In this document: piece by piece, positions 28,596-37,344 of the stretch
How positions within the stretch are numbered: position 1 is the stretch's first letter
Layout: each line of letters begins with the position of its first letter
Assembly (NCBI GenBank): GCA_017303505.1
Contig: JAFLCP010000027.1
Span: 1-63,836, forward strand
Source of the DNA: Planctomycetota bacterium
GTDB taxonomy: Bacteria; Planctomycetota; Planctomycetia; Pirellulales; Pirellulaceae
Reading direction: 5' to 3'
DNA length: 63,836 nucleotides
The notes under the pieces: model-generated
What the model saw: the letters and a program-made list of their open reading frames with translations, nothing else
What the model was told of the DNA's origin: nothing
Databases searched by the model: none
Program-made: the position numbers and the translations under genes

Positions 28596-28790
28596 CGTGT
28601 GTGAAGCGAGTCCTTCATGGAACCATTCCTCGACGGAATTGATTCGCTCTCTTGCGTAACCTACGCACGTCAAACATCTAACTCGCGTAACACACCGCGC
28701 GTTTGACATACCGGTGGTGGGCGCCGCGCACGACGCCTCAACTCCACCGTGTGTTGCGCCATCGATTGGGTTGGGTGACACCATGCATGC
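28592..28790. repeat. MITE-like repeat, copy 1 (right end missing)
   Basis: Starts GTAGCGTGTGTGAAGCGAGTCC, which here also provides the stop codon of the CocE-type gene. It aligns with copy 2 (31562-31815) through TTGCG, ACATCTAACTCGCG, GGTGGTGG, GCCGCGCACGACG and TGTGTT blocks. It loses similarity after about 28790, so the right terminal repeat is absent. No transposase is encoded. Confidence 0.8.
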
Positions 28791-29139
28791 GACGTCAATC
28801 GGCTTTGGTTTAGTCACAATACTGTTCAATTAAGCATAACTACTGCTTACAACTTAATACCTATCGTTTTGTTTCATTAAATCAAACGGAACTATTGCGG
28901 TGCCGTTGCATCCAAGCAAGTAAAAACCACAATTCGCATTACAATTTAACTCCCAAACAGAACCACCCCCTCTTTAGTACGGATTTACTTCCAAAAATCT
29001 TGCAACCTTCACTTCCCCTCGACGTTTTTTTCTAGTAACACCCACCAAAACCATTACTATTAATTAAAACCACTCGCCGATATCAAGCAAAAATGGCGAA
29101 ATCTTGACTTTCAGTGAACTTAGCCAAAAGGGCATATCC
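28791..29139. promoter_or_regulatory. A/T-rich upstream region of the first dockerin protein
   Basis: No gene seen. After the repeat remnant the DNA becomes markedly A/T-rich (tracts such as TTTTTTCTAG and ATTAATTAAAAC). This fits a promoter for the large surface-protein gene that starts at 29140. No specific -10/-35 pair can be defended. Confidence 0.35.
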
Positions 29140-31551
29140 GTGGTTGCTCGTAAGTTGCGAATTGAATCTCTCGAAGTTCGTCGTCTATTTGCCATCGATC
29201 TCAACTCTGCGAGTACCGATGCTTACACGGACATATCTAATGCTGCCGTCCCAAACGAAACAGCGGATTCTGCGGTGGCCGATGAAACACCCATCACGAC
29301 GACGAGCAATAACAGCGTGATGGATTCTGTAGCGGCAGCATACGATGTATCTGCTTTAAGGCTCGCTGGACCAATAATGGTAGATAGGTTAGCTGGACCA
29401 ATGTCCGGTAACACAGACGAGTACACTGTCGTAGCTCGGCAAGATTACAGCACCCATACAACCAATCTCTACATTACGAAGCGTCAAGCGAATGGAGCGG
29501 CTTTGGAGACAGGCGTTCTCAAAATCGACAGGGTTGTCTCGTCGATGCATCGCCTGGGCGATAAGTTTGTGTTAACCGCAGCAGAATACGTCAACAACCC
29601 CGATCCGGATTCTCCATTCATTAGTTGGTCCAACAGAAGAATATACGTTGTAGATCCCGCGTCGCGAAAAATAGTTTTCGAGACCAAGTTTTCCGGCAAG
29701 ACATCCAACGCGGTTGAATTAGCCAACTCTCTGGTTTTGGAGGTAACACCGAGTTACAACCTAAAGTCTTGGGCAGAGAATTCTCCCGATTTTAGTGCTG
29801 TAGGTAACGCGGAAGGACTTTTGGCCACGCCTGAACTTGTCTTTCTGCGCGAGACCAACGAGGGCATTCAAATACGTCGAGAACCATTTGTTGAGGCACA
29901 TACATTTGAGCACTTCGATGACATCGTGATTTCCTATACGAGAAAGTCGCAAACCAATCCTAATTCTCCACTATCCGCCCTGAAATTTTGGGACATCTCA
30001 AATAACCAGCTCCGCGAAATCGGGTCGATAAATTTCGCCGCTAGTCCACATAACTACGAGACCATGCGTCTTCTAAGCCGAAGCCCTGATGGAACAAGAT
30101 TGTTGTATAGTCGAAAATCTTTTGGTTGGGCCGAAAGCCGCGAGGTGAGTGAAGAGTCACTCGTAGTCGTAGAATTCGGCAAAGGGGGTGCGAACTTTTT
30201 GGTGAGCATCACTCCTCCGCCGGATCTTTATACAGCAAGCTTGATTTCAGAACACCAAATTCTATTCTGGCTCAATGGCGACCAACCGGAAGCACAGATC
30301 ATGGATATCAGTGATTTGAGCCGACCAGTATTGAGCACTCCCTCGCCCTCACAACCGACAAACGGGACGCCTTCAGATCATCAAATTTTTGCACGGGTCT
30401 CGGACAATCTGTCTGAAGTACACATCGTCAATAACAGTGATATGAGCCGACCCACGCTAACGACAATCAATCTTACAAATCCGATGTACTTATACAGCTA
30501 TGAGGTACTCGATAGTGGCCATCTAGTTCTGCTTGGTTATACTCCCGGCACAGGTTATGTGATCAGCGATACGATGAACGGACACTCGGGACATACAACT
30601 GGCTATGACGACGGCCCCATTCACGGCGCTCTCGTGATTGTCGATCTTCAACAGAATAAGATCACAGACGAAAAGCTCCTCGAACCACACAGTAGAATCG
30701 TTCAAGAATTTCCCGTATCTAGCCTTCCAAATCACTTTGCCTTTCGAACCATTACATCGCTACCTGTTTACCGCTCTCACGAAACGGTGCACGTCGCCAC
30801 TGTCGACGAGCAAGGCAAGCTCGTTATTGTCGACGAGGCAAAGATTGGCTCTGACTGGACCGAACAACGGTCCAATGGTTCTACTTTAACGATCTTAGAG
30901 TACAATTATCTTGAAGTGCGGTCTTGGTCCAACATCGGCCAGAAGCTTTGGCGCATCGATTTTGAATCGCTTGATTCTGGTTCCACCACGGATATCACCT
31001 CAACGCCATATGTTCCTCCCCAAGAGAATTCTCGTAGCGCCGTAAGTGAACTTGTTAGTACAACCGCCATCCCAAATGATATCCCGCTAGACACTAATGG
31101 GGACAGCATCATTTCACCGATCGATGTACTTCAAGTCATCAATCACATCAATCATGCCTACTCGCGGGGTGAAACAGACCCTTTGCTGAACATCGCTACC
31201 AGCGCGATAAAACGCTTCGATGTTGATGGTGACAACAAAATCTTGCCGGCCGATGTCATGATGATGATTGCCTCACTCAATGTTGTGCATGCCAATTTCG
31301 ATACCATTGATGAAGCTCCAAGCACCACCGAACTTCCCGAAGTGCCACGTTTTTGGGATAAACTTGCCGAAACGCAAAATCTCTCACCAGACTTGGTGGC
31401 CGCTTCCATCGAAACTCTGTTCGGCAATGTTCTCGAATCTACTGAAGCAAGCCCCACCGGAGAATATTGGAACTGGTTTGCCCCGCTAGATCCTCTGGCA
31501 GATAAACTCAAACAACAATGGAATGTTCGGAATCCCAATCGCGTAAGCTAA
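29140..31551 (+). CDS. surface beta-propeller protein with dockerin-like C-terminus (paralogue 1)
   Basis: 803 aa from the GTG at 29140, with AAAAGG upstream and the same start context as its paralogue; an in-frame TTG 36 nt upstream is less likely. The N-terminus VARKLRIESLEVRRLFAI is the planctomycete exported-protein signature. Residues ~85-620 contain propeller-like blades resembling the secreted Beta_propel family (MHRLGDKFVLTAAEY, IYVVDPASRKIVFET, ILFWLNGDQPEAQIMDISD). Near residues 650-715 two calcium-loop motifs (LDTNGDSIISPIDVLQVINH; FDVDGDNKILPADVMMMIAS) form a type I dockerin-like module, suggesting docking to a cohesin-type partner. Tandem paralogue of the next gene. Confidence 0.85.
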   Translation: MVARKLRIESLEVRRLFAIDLNSASTDAYTDISNAAVPNETADSAVADETPITTTSNNSVMDSVAAAYDVSALRLAGPIMVDRLAGPMSGNTDEYTVVARQDYSTHTTNLYITKRQANGAALETGVLKIDRVVSSMHRLGDKFVLTAAEYVNNPDPDSPFISWSNRRIYVVDPASRKIVFETKFSGKTSNAVELANSLVLEVTPSYNLKSWAENSPDFSAVGNAEGLLATPELVFLRETNEGIQIRREPFVEAHTFEHFDDIVISYTRKSQTNPNSPLSALKFWDISNNQLREIGSINFAASPHNYETMRLLSRSPDGTRLLYSRKSFGWAESREVSEESLVVVEFGKGGANFLVSITPPPDLYTASLISEHQILFWLNGDQPEAQIMDISDLSRPVLSTPSPSQPTNGTPSDHQIFARVSDNLSEVHIVNNSDMSRPTLTTINLTNPMYLYSYEVLDSGHLVLLGYTPGTGYVISDTMNGHSGHTTGYDDGPIHGALVIVDLQQNKITDEKLLEPHSRIVQEFPVSSLPNHFAFRTITSLPVYRSHETVHVATVDEQGKLVIVDEAKIGSDWTEQRSNGSTLTILEYNYLEVRSWSNIGQKLWRIDFESLDSGSTTDITSTPYVPPQENSRSAVSELVSTTAIPNDIPLDTNGDSIISPIDVLQVINHINHAYSRGETDPLLNIATSAIKRFDVDGDNKILPADVMMMIASLNVVHANFDTIDEAPSTTELPEVPRFWDKLAETQNLSPDLVAASIETLFGNVLESTEASPTGEYWNWFAPLDPLADKLKQQWNVRNPNRVS

Positions 31552-31561
31552 TCACGGCCAT

Positions 31562-31815
31562 GTAGCGTGTGTGAAGCGAGTCCTTCATGAAACATTCACC
31601 GACGGATCTAATTCGCCCTCTTGCGTAACATTCGCACGTCAAACATCTAACTCGCGGAACACACCGTGGAGTTGACGTGCCGGTGGTGGACGCCGCGCAC
31701 GACGAGTCAACTCCACGGTGTGTTACGCCGTCGATCGGGTTGTGGGACACAATGCTTGCATAAATTGTGCGCCACCGTGAAGTCGGAACCGACGGATTCG
31801 CTTCACACACCCTAC
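31562..31815. mobile_element. MITE-like repeat, copy 2 (complete)
   Basis: 254 bp with terminal inverted repeats: left GTAGCGTGTGTGAAGCGA, right TCGCTTCACACACCCTAC, about 20 of 22 positions matching. Inside, arms AACACACCGTGGAGTTGAC (31658-31676) and GTCAACTCCACGGTGTGTT (31706-31724) form a perfect 19-bp inverted repeat. No transposase frame is present. It lies 10 bp after the stop of paralogue 1 and 95 bp before paralogue 2. No target duplication is evident. Confidence 0.85.
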
Positions 31816-31910
31816 AAAAGATTTCAAATTTCTGATTAAAGTGTCGATATCCAAAAGGAGTAGGGACTGACTTTAACGATCAGCGAATCTGGTAAAAGAG
31901 GTAATTCTCT

Positions 31911-34244
31911 GTGGTTGCTCGCAAACTGAGAATCGAATCCCTGGAAGCTCGTCGCCTTTTTGCTGCCGATTTGGACTTGGTTCCAAGACTCCTCAGCAAT
32001 CAAGACGCAATCCCCTTTGAACTTGCCTCAGAGCCAACCGACAAGACTCTCATCCCAGAGCCCGTAATGATAGCAACAGCCGACGTGCAGGCTCAGGATG
32101 CTGTCACAATGGGTCTTCCTCCGCTGATGGTTGGCTGTTTCGATCAAATGGGTAGCCCATTCCTGATTGAAACCGAACATCACCTTGTCGCCGCTCGTCC
32201 AAGCAACGGTTTCGGTTCGACAGAATTGCACATTCTTACAAGACAAGAAGATGGAACCGCTCTGGAGACCTCCAAGGTTCAACTTGACTTTCAACTCGAA
32301 CGAATGCTCCGCCTCGGAAATGACATCGTCGCATTCGGCAGCAAGTATAATTCTGACTTGTCATTGCAATGGCGATTTGTCAAGTCGCCGGAATCAGTCT
32401 TGGTAGTGGTCGATCCAAGTTCCGGCGAAATCAAATATCAAACGAGTTTATCCGGTGCGGTTATACAAGCTGTTGAACTACCCAGCGGTATCGCCTTCGA
32501 GACCTCAACCATTCATTATGCCCCACTTACTTCAAACACTGAAGAAACAGTTGGTGAAGGTGATATACCTGTTGAGGTAACAACTTCGTCGCAGTTCGGC
32601 GAATATCAACTCGGCTATTTGTATTCCACGGACGAATCCGTCGGAATTAACTGGCAGCCGATCGACGCCATGACAACCCTGGCTTTCTTTCAAGATGCAC
32701 TGATCACGCTGGGTGAAGTTCCTCCTGCGTCTGCCGAAGCTACAGAAGACGCCAGCAGATTTATCGTTCAGCGCTGGCAGGTGATCGAGCAGAAATTGCA
32801 ACCAGCGGAACAAGTACAAATTCCTCGCAATAGGGAAACATGGGACTACATTCAATCGTTTGAAACCAGCCCCGCAGGCTCGAAGCTTCTCTTGAGCCAA
32901 GTATCACAAAAGTGGATCCAGGATTCTACTTGGTTGCAAAGCAACACGCTCACTTGGCTCAGCCTGGATGATAACGGCCTGTCGATAGCCGGCAGTTATA
33001 CGGTCGAAGGTCCTATAGGAGCCGTTCGCTGGATTGGGCCTGACCAGATTGTGTTATTTTCCTACGATGTCCTCGATCAAGCGCAGATTCTCGATATCAG
33101 CGATCCGACCAATCCCACTCTCTCCACGTTCACACTTTCACAACGATTGCAATTGAATCATATTGTGCCCATTGATGAAACCCATGTTGCTCTCATCGGT
33201 TTCACTCCTGTAACGCCTATCCCCGTCGCTGAAAATGGGGAGAAGATTCCCGAAATCGTTCCCATGGTGGAAGCGTATCGGGCACAAGGTGCCATCGTTA
33301 TTCTTGATTTGGCTAAGAAAGAAGTTACAGACGAACGCATATTCGCTTCTTCCGCGATGTTCGATCAGGCTTTTGCCGTCAAAGAACTTCCTGGCCACTT
33401 CGCTTGGCACGGCTTCTATACTTTCGAGGACTGGACCTTCGAAGAGTCTGCTTATCTCGGAACTATTGATGAAGCTGGCAAACTTGTCATCGTTGATGAT
33501 TTAAAGCTTGGCTCCAACTGGTCCTATAGCATCTCGAACGGGGAATCATTAACCATCCTCTCTGACTTTTCTCTTGAGCAAAGAAATTGGAGTGACCTAG
33601 CCCAGCCGACTTGGCGAGTGGACTTCACACCGATTTGGCCGGTAAAGATTGAATATCCTTCGGAACCAAGCCCAGGTGAGAAAGAAGAAGCTCTGCGAGG
33701 GGAGATCGAGGAAGAGATTTTTAGCACGACTCTTACTCCGCCCGTGGATCTCCCGATGGACACCAACGGTGACGGAGCCATTTCGCCGATTGACATCTTG
33801 CAAGTGATCAATTACATCAATCGAGCTTACTTAGACGAAGACACCGACGAACTGCTAAACGTCCCTACCTATACATTGGACCGATTCGATTTCGACGGCG
33901 ACAGTAAGATTCTACCGAGCGATGCGTTGATGATGATCGCTTCGCTGAATGTGGTACATGCCACCTTTGAAATGATCGACGACACAACCGATTATCCCGA
34001 GCTTCCTGACGAACCTTGCTTCTGGGATATGGTCCTCCTCGAAAGTGAATTGCCAACCGAATCTATTGAAGCCTCGGTCAACGAATTTTTGGGAAGCTTG
34101 ATCGAGATCGAACAATCTACCTTTGATCCCTTCGATTTCGACGCAAGCTACTGGGCTTGGTTTGCTCCGTGGGATCCGCTCGCCGACAAATTGAAGCAAG
34201 AGCTATACACAGACGACGATTCGACATTTGAAGAGCTTTCGTAG
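31911..34244 (+). CDS. surface beta-propeller protein with dockerin-like C-terminus (paralogue 2)
   Basis: 777 aa starting at GTG, with AGAGG 8 nt upstream. Same architecture as the gene before it. VARKLRIESLEARRLFAADL is the export signature. Propeller-like blades follow (MLRLGNDIVAFGSKY, VLVVVDPSSGEIKYQT, QIVLFSYDVLDQAQILDISD). The dockerin-like pair is MDTNGDGAISPIDILQVINY and FDFDGDSKILPSDALMMIAS, with a shared end (YWAWFAPWDPLADKLKQE). The C-terminal third is best conserved between the paralogues and the blades are more diverged, so the duplication is not recent. Probably an exported, surface-bound protein; ligand unknown. Confidence 0.85.
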   Translation: MVARKLRIESLEARRLFAADLDLVPRLLSNQDAIPFELASEPTDKTLIPEPVMIATADVQAQDAVTMGLPPLMVGCFDQMGSPFLIETEHHLVAARPSNGFGSTELHILTRQEDGTALETSKVQLDFQLERMLRLGNDIVAFGSKYNSDLSLQWRFVKSPESVLVVVDPSSGEIKYQTSLSGAVIQAVELPSGIAFETSTIHYAPLTSNTEETVGEGDIPVEVTTSSQFGEYQLGYLYSTDESVGINWQPIDAMTTLAFFQDALITLGEVPPASAEATEDASRFIVQRWQVIEQKLQPAEQVQIPRNRETWDYIQSFETSPAGSKLLLSQVSQKWIQDSTWLQSNTLTWLSLDDNGLSIAGSYTVEGPIGAVRWIGPDQIVLFSYDVLDQAQILDISDPTNPTLSTFTLSQRLQLNHIVPIDETHVALIGFTPVTPIPVAENGEKIPEIVPMVEAYRAQGAIVILDLAKKEVTDERIFASSAMFDQAFAVKELPGHFAWHGFYTFEDWTFEESAYLGTIDEAGKLVIVDDLKLGSNWSYSISNGESLTILSDFSLEQRNWSDLAQPTWRVDFTPIWPVKIEYPSEPSPGEKEEALRGEIEEEIFSTTLTPPVDLPMDTNGDGAISPIDILQVINYINRAYLDEDTDELLNVPTYTLDRFDFDGDSKILPSDALMMIASLNVVHATFEMIDDTTDYPELPDEPCFWDMVLLESELPTESIEASVNEFLGSLIEIEQSTFDPFDFDASYWAWFAPWDPLADKLKQELYTDDDSTFEELS

Positions 34245-34374
34245 TTCTTGCATTCACTTTGTATGAATTTTTCATGGTAATTCTCTGAAATGACTGCCAT
34301 AGTGCCTTGAGTACTTGCAGCTCGACCTAGAGGCCTTACAACTAATTGCATGCCTACCATGCAAGGAGTTGACC

Positions 34375-35943
34375 ATGCCTCTCAAATCGAAATGCGCTTA
34401 CTCTCTACTTCCGCTATGCGTGCTTTTCTTCTTCATCAGCACGTCTGCAGCGCAAGACCTCACACCCCAACTCTCGTTCTTAAAAAACGGGGTCACCGCG
34501 CACCGAGGTAACTCCCATGAGTTTCCTGAAAATAGCATACAGGCCTTTGAGAGCGCGATGGAGCTCGGTGTTGACTGGCTTGAACTGGACATATTTCGCA
34601 CTGCCGATGGCAAGCTGGTCGTCTTACACGATCAACAAACGGGCCGTGTTGCAGACCGCGATTTGAATGTACTGGTTTCGACTTATGACGAACTGAAGCA
34701 ACTCGATTTTGCGACTCAATTCCGCCGTGAAAGAGGTTTGTCTATAAACGAGGTTCCCGCCATACAACTCCCGCTCTTAGAAGATGTACTGCAGCGCGTG
34801 ATGCGGCAATCAAAAACTCGCGTTTCGATTCAACCGAAGATGTCATGTGTTCCCGATGCGATTACTTTGATTCAACGCTTAGGAGCGGCGCCTTGGTGTG
34901 GCTTTAACGATGGCAAATTAGAACTGATGGCCGAAGTTAAAAAACTTTCACCTGCCACGCCCGTCTTTTGGGACCGTCCTCCAGGCTCCAACATCGAATC
35001 CGACATTCAGATAGCGTTGGACCGAGGGTTTGAATCGTTGGTACTCCACCATTCGCTCATCACTGGCGAGAATGTTAAAAAGATACACGCCGCTGGCTTA
35101 GAAGTTGGAGCGTGGACGGTCAATGAGCTTGTGATGTTGCATCGCCTAAAACAGCTTGGAGTAGATCGCATTTACACGGACCGGCCTCGTGATCTGTTAG
35201 CCCTTCAGAGTTTCAATCGGCTGAACGAATTGCGTTGCGAGGGGCGTTATCCTAAGCATTTGCAAGGTGTCTGTTTGGGTACTAACGAAACGATCTATTG
35301 GAGTTTTACCACCGAATTAGTAAAGAGCGATTTTAGTGGTCGAGTGCTCAAAAAGATCTCGGTGGCCGACCATCATGGCGACCTTTGTTTTGTTGATGGA
35401 CAAATTCTGGTAGCGGTTAATCTCGGTAAATTCAATGACCCAGCCGGGAACGCAGACAATTGGATCTTTCGGTACGACTCGGAGACCTTTGCCGAAATCA
35501 GTCGTACTCCGATTCCAGAAGTAAAGCATGGGGCAGGGGGTATTGCCTATCATGCAGGTAAGTTTATTGTCGTCGGCGGTTTAGCCCCTGACATCAACGA
35601 AAACTATCTTTACGAATATGATCGCAACTTCCAATTTCAGAAGCGCCACACCTTGCCATCAGGCCATACCCTGATGGGAATCCAAACCGCTGCATTTGCT
35701 CATGAACGCTGGTGGTTTGGTTGTTATGGTAATCCACAATCGCTTATCACAACCGATGCGAACTTCGGAGATCTCAAGCGAGTTACCTTTAATGCCTCAT
35801 TGGGGATCTGCGGCATCGATTCCAACCGCTTGGTCGTTGCCACTGGAAGCTGCGAACCCAATGTCGGTTGCGACGGAGAACTTCAAATTGTATTGACAGA
35901 GGAGCTGTTATCGGCCCCCAGCTCGCTCCCGATTAAACAATGA
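34375..35943 (+). CDS. secreted glycerophosphodiester phosphodiesterase with C-terminal propeller-like domain
   Basis: 522 aa from the ATG at 34375, which has AAGGAG upstream; the frame itself opens 60 nt earlier. Signal peptide SLLPLCVLFFFISTSAAQ. The GDPD barrel shows TAHRGNSHEFPENS (catalytic His43-Arg44), WLELDIFRTADGKLVVLHD (Glu70, Asp72, His85), and ends with WTVNELVMLHRLKQLGVDRI and YTDRP. Residues ~310-510 are a second domain of blade-like repeats (GTNETIYWSFTT, KHGAGGIAYHAGKFIVVGGL, GIQTAAFAHERWWFGCYGNP), probably a small propeller. It would hydrolyse glycerophosphodiesters to glycerol-3-phosphate and an alcohol. Its 3' end overlaps the convergent gene by 11 bp. Confidence 0.9.
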   Translation: MPLKSKCAYSLLPLCVLFFFISTSAAQDLTPQLSFLKNGVTAHRGNSHEFPENSIQAFESAMELGVDWLELDIFRTADGKLVVLHDQQTGRVADRDLNVLVSTYDELKQLDFATQFRRERGLSINEVPAIQLPLLEDVLQRVMRQSKTRVSIQPKMSCVPDAITLIQRLGAAPWCGFNDGKLELMAEVKKLSPATPVFWDRPPGSNIESDIQIALDRGFESLVLHHSLITGENVKKIHAAGLEVGAWTVNELVMLHRLKQLGVDRIYTDRPRDLLALQSFNRLNELRCEGRYPKHLQGVCLGTNETIYWSFTTELVKSDFSGRVLKKISVADHHGDLCFVDGQILVAVNLGKFNDPAGNADNWIFRYDSETFAEISRTPIPEVKHGAGGIAYHAGKFIVVGGLAPDINENYLYEYDRNFQFQKRHTLPSGHTLMGIQTAAFAHERWWFGCYGNPQSLITTDANFGDLKRVTFNASLGICGIDSNRLVVATGSCEPNVGCDGELQIVLTEELLSAPSSLPIKQ

Positions 35944-36562
35944 TTTCAGCTTCGATGAAATACGATGGGTCGCTGGTATACATGTTTTTCATCGCGTGCA
36001 GTGTCTTCCAGCGGATCGAATGATTGGGACTTTCGAACACTGGTGGCTCATCGGCCAATTTGAGAAGCACATCTTTGCGAATGACCATGGCCCGGATTTT
36101 TCGCGTTTTGATTTCACCATCACATTCATTGGTTAGGCAAATGAGATACCGGATCGATTCGTGGCTTTGACCTGCTTCGCGTTTGAATAAGCCCGCCGCA
36201 AACGTTTCGGACAGCTCATTGAGAACGGCATTCAAAAAGAACCATCGGTCATCTTTGTCGATGGGAATGATGGGCTTTTCGACGGTCGTCTTGGCAGCCG
36301 CGTTCAGTAAATGATCGACAGCAACTTTGTTCAGAAAAACTTCTTCGCACGATTTTTCCAGAACCGTGCGAATGAGCAATTTCCCTTGCACAATGGAGTT
36401 CAGAGAAACGTTGATGCGGTTAAAAAACTCCCGCCGCTTCCACTCGCGGGCCGCTCTCCAGCGTCCCACAAACCACCCCAGTACCGTAAAACCTGCAGCC
36501 ACTAGAACTTTGATCCAATGTTCGGCTAGTTGAGTACGAATGATGTTGAACAGTTCTTCCAT
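35933..36562 (-). CDS. membrane-anchored hypothetical protein
   Basis: 209 aa. One transmembrane segment near the N-terminus (IKVLVAAGFTVLGWFVGRW, residues 17-35) is followed by a basic stretch (RAAREWKRREFFNRI) and a soluble, mostly helical domain. No family recognised. It could be a cytoplasmic domain tethered by an N-terminal anchor. Its stop overlaps the GDPD gene; upstream is a heptamer repeat and the four-helix-bundle gene on the same strand. Confidence 0.7.
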   Translation of the reverse strand: MEELFNIIRTQLAEHWIKVLVAAGFTVLGWFVGRWRAAREWKRREFFNRINVSLNSIVQGKLLIRTVLEKSCEEVFLNKVAVDHLLNAAAKTTVEKPIIPIDKDDRWFFLNAVLNELSETFAAGLFKREAGQSHESIRYLICLTNECDGEIKTRKIRAMVIRKDVLLKLADEPPVFESPNHSIRWKTLHAMKNMYTSDPSYFIEAEIIV

Positions 36563-36581
36563 GGACCAACCTACCTTAATT

Positions 36582-36613
36582 AATTACGAATTACGAATTA
36601 GGAATTAGGAATT
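36582..36613. repeat. heptamer array AATTACG/AATTAGG
   Basis: Four and a half tandem 7-bp units (AATTACG twice, AATTAGG twice, AATT). On the minus strand the array contains the TAA stop of the four-helix-bundle gene (36605-36607). Related arrays flank the same gene family at 36963-36997 and 37264-37344. Confidence 0.9.
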
Positions 36614-36970
36614 TTTCTCGCGCAGTGTTTTTAAAATTCGGCCGATGATTTTGAGCAGTTCATCGGCGTCTGCCAGTAATGAATTCGCTTGACTGGCTGT
36701 CAAGTACTCGGTGTCGGTTAGCAAGCGTATCCAATAGTGTGTTTCGCGGGCTTCCTTGTAAGCTACGCTCAGTTTCTCAAAAAAGTCTTTACTCGATTGG
36801 CCACCAATCGCTTCTTCGACATTGGCTCCAATCGAAGTGCCAGCGCGAAGCAGCTGCTTGCTCAGTACATACTCCCGTCTCTCTTCGGCGAGATAACGAT
36901 ACGCCTTCACCACCCGAACAGCAAATGCATAGCTCTTATCCCGAACAACATTTCCGTCTTTCAATTCCAA
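36605..36970 (-). CDS. four-helix-bundle protein (S23/IVP type)
   Basis: About 119-121 aa, of the four-helix-bundle family first known from 23S rRNA intervening sequences. Seen are KSYAFAVRVVKAYRYLAEER, REYVLSKQLLRAGTSIGANV, EEAIGGQSSKDFFEKLSVAY and KEARETHYWIRLLTDTEYL, each predicted helical. Both candidate starts (TTG 36968-36970 and TTG 36962-36964) lie in or at the edge of the heptamer array, whose AGGA may serve as ribosome-binding site; no in-frame ATG exists early. The TAA stop also lies in a heptamer array. The family is related in fold to the Avd proteins of diversity-generating retroelements, but no reverse transcriptase is nearby. Role unknown. Confidence 0.85.
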   Translation of the reverse strand: MELKDGNVVRDKSYAFAVRVVKAYRYLAEERREYVLSKQLLRAGTSIGANVEEAIGGQSSKDFFEKLSVAYKEARETHYWIRLLTDTEYLTASQANSLLADADELLKIIGRILKTLREKNS

Positions 36971-36997
36971 ATTCCTAATTCTTAATTCCTAATTCTC
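36963..36997. repeat. heptamer array between the two four-helix-bundle copies
   Basis: On the minus strand, units GAATTAG, GAATTAA, GAATTAG, GAATTTG and GAATTG follow in tandem. The array contains the TAG stop of the truncated copy and the TTG start region of the full copy. It is therefore the joint of the duplication. Confidence 0.85.
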
Positions 36998-37264
36998 TTC
37001 CGCACTGTCCGCAAGTAATGAATTCGATTGACTGGCTGTCAAGTACTCGGTGTCGGTTAGCAAGCGTATCCAATAGTGTGTTTCGCGGGCTTCCTTGTAA
37101 GCTACGCTCAGTTTCGCAAAAAAGTCTTTACTCGATTGGCCACCAATCGCTTCTTCGACATTGGCTCCAATCGAAGTGCCAGCACGAAGCAGCTGCTTGC
37201 TCAGTACATACTCCCGTCTCTCTTCGGCGAGATAACGATACGCCTTCACCACCCGAACAGCATA
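36989..37264 (-). pseudogene. truncated duplicate of the four-helix-bundle gene
   Basis: About 250 bp nearly identical to the neighbouring copy; about four base differences were noticed by eye, giving FFAKL for FFEKL and QSN for QAN. It lacks the first ~18 codons: AVRVVKAYRYL is preceded in frame by TAG inside a heptamer array. It also lacks the last ~18 codons: after NSLLAD it reads SAEEN and stops in the next array. A GTG at 37250-37252 could start an 87-aa product missing most of helix 1. Both breakpoints lie at heptamer repeats, so the copy probably arose by slippage or recombination between them. Confidence 0.75.
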
Positions 37265-37344
37265 CTAATTAGGAATTAGGAATTAGGAATTAAGAATTGT
37301 GGCCGCTGAATGATTCCTAATTCCTAATTCCTAATTCTCAATTG
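37264..37344. repeat. inverted heptamer arrays
   Basis: AATTAGG units run on the plus strand from 37266 to 37298 and the complementary CCTAATT units from 37313 to 37344, with a 14-nt spacer between them. The arms can pair over roughly 30 bp. The right arm contains the TAG stop of the leucine-rich-repeat gene (37324-37326). The left arm truncates the four-helix-bundle duplicate. Confidence 0.85.

Noticed and set aside
28566-31810. Minus-strand frames across MITE copies 1 and 2 (87 and 100 codons) that share a peptide pattern (NPIDG...THxGV...RCLTC)
   Set aside because: The shared peptide follows from the shared repeat DNA; no start context, domain or preserved C-terminus. Treated as non-coding.
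36605-37264. Diversity-generating retroelement suggested by Avd-like four-helix-bundle proteins
   Set aside because: No reverse transcriptase, template/variable repeat pair or C-type lectin target nearby.
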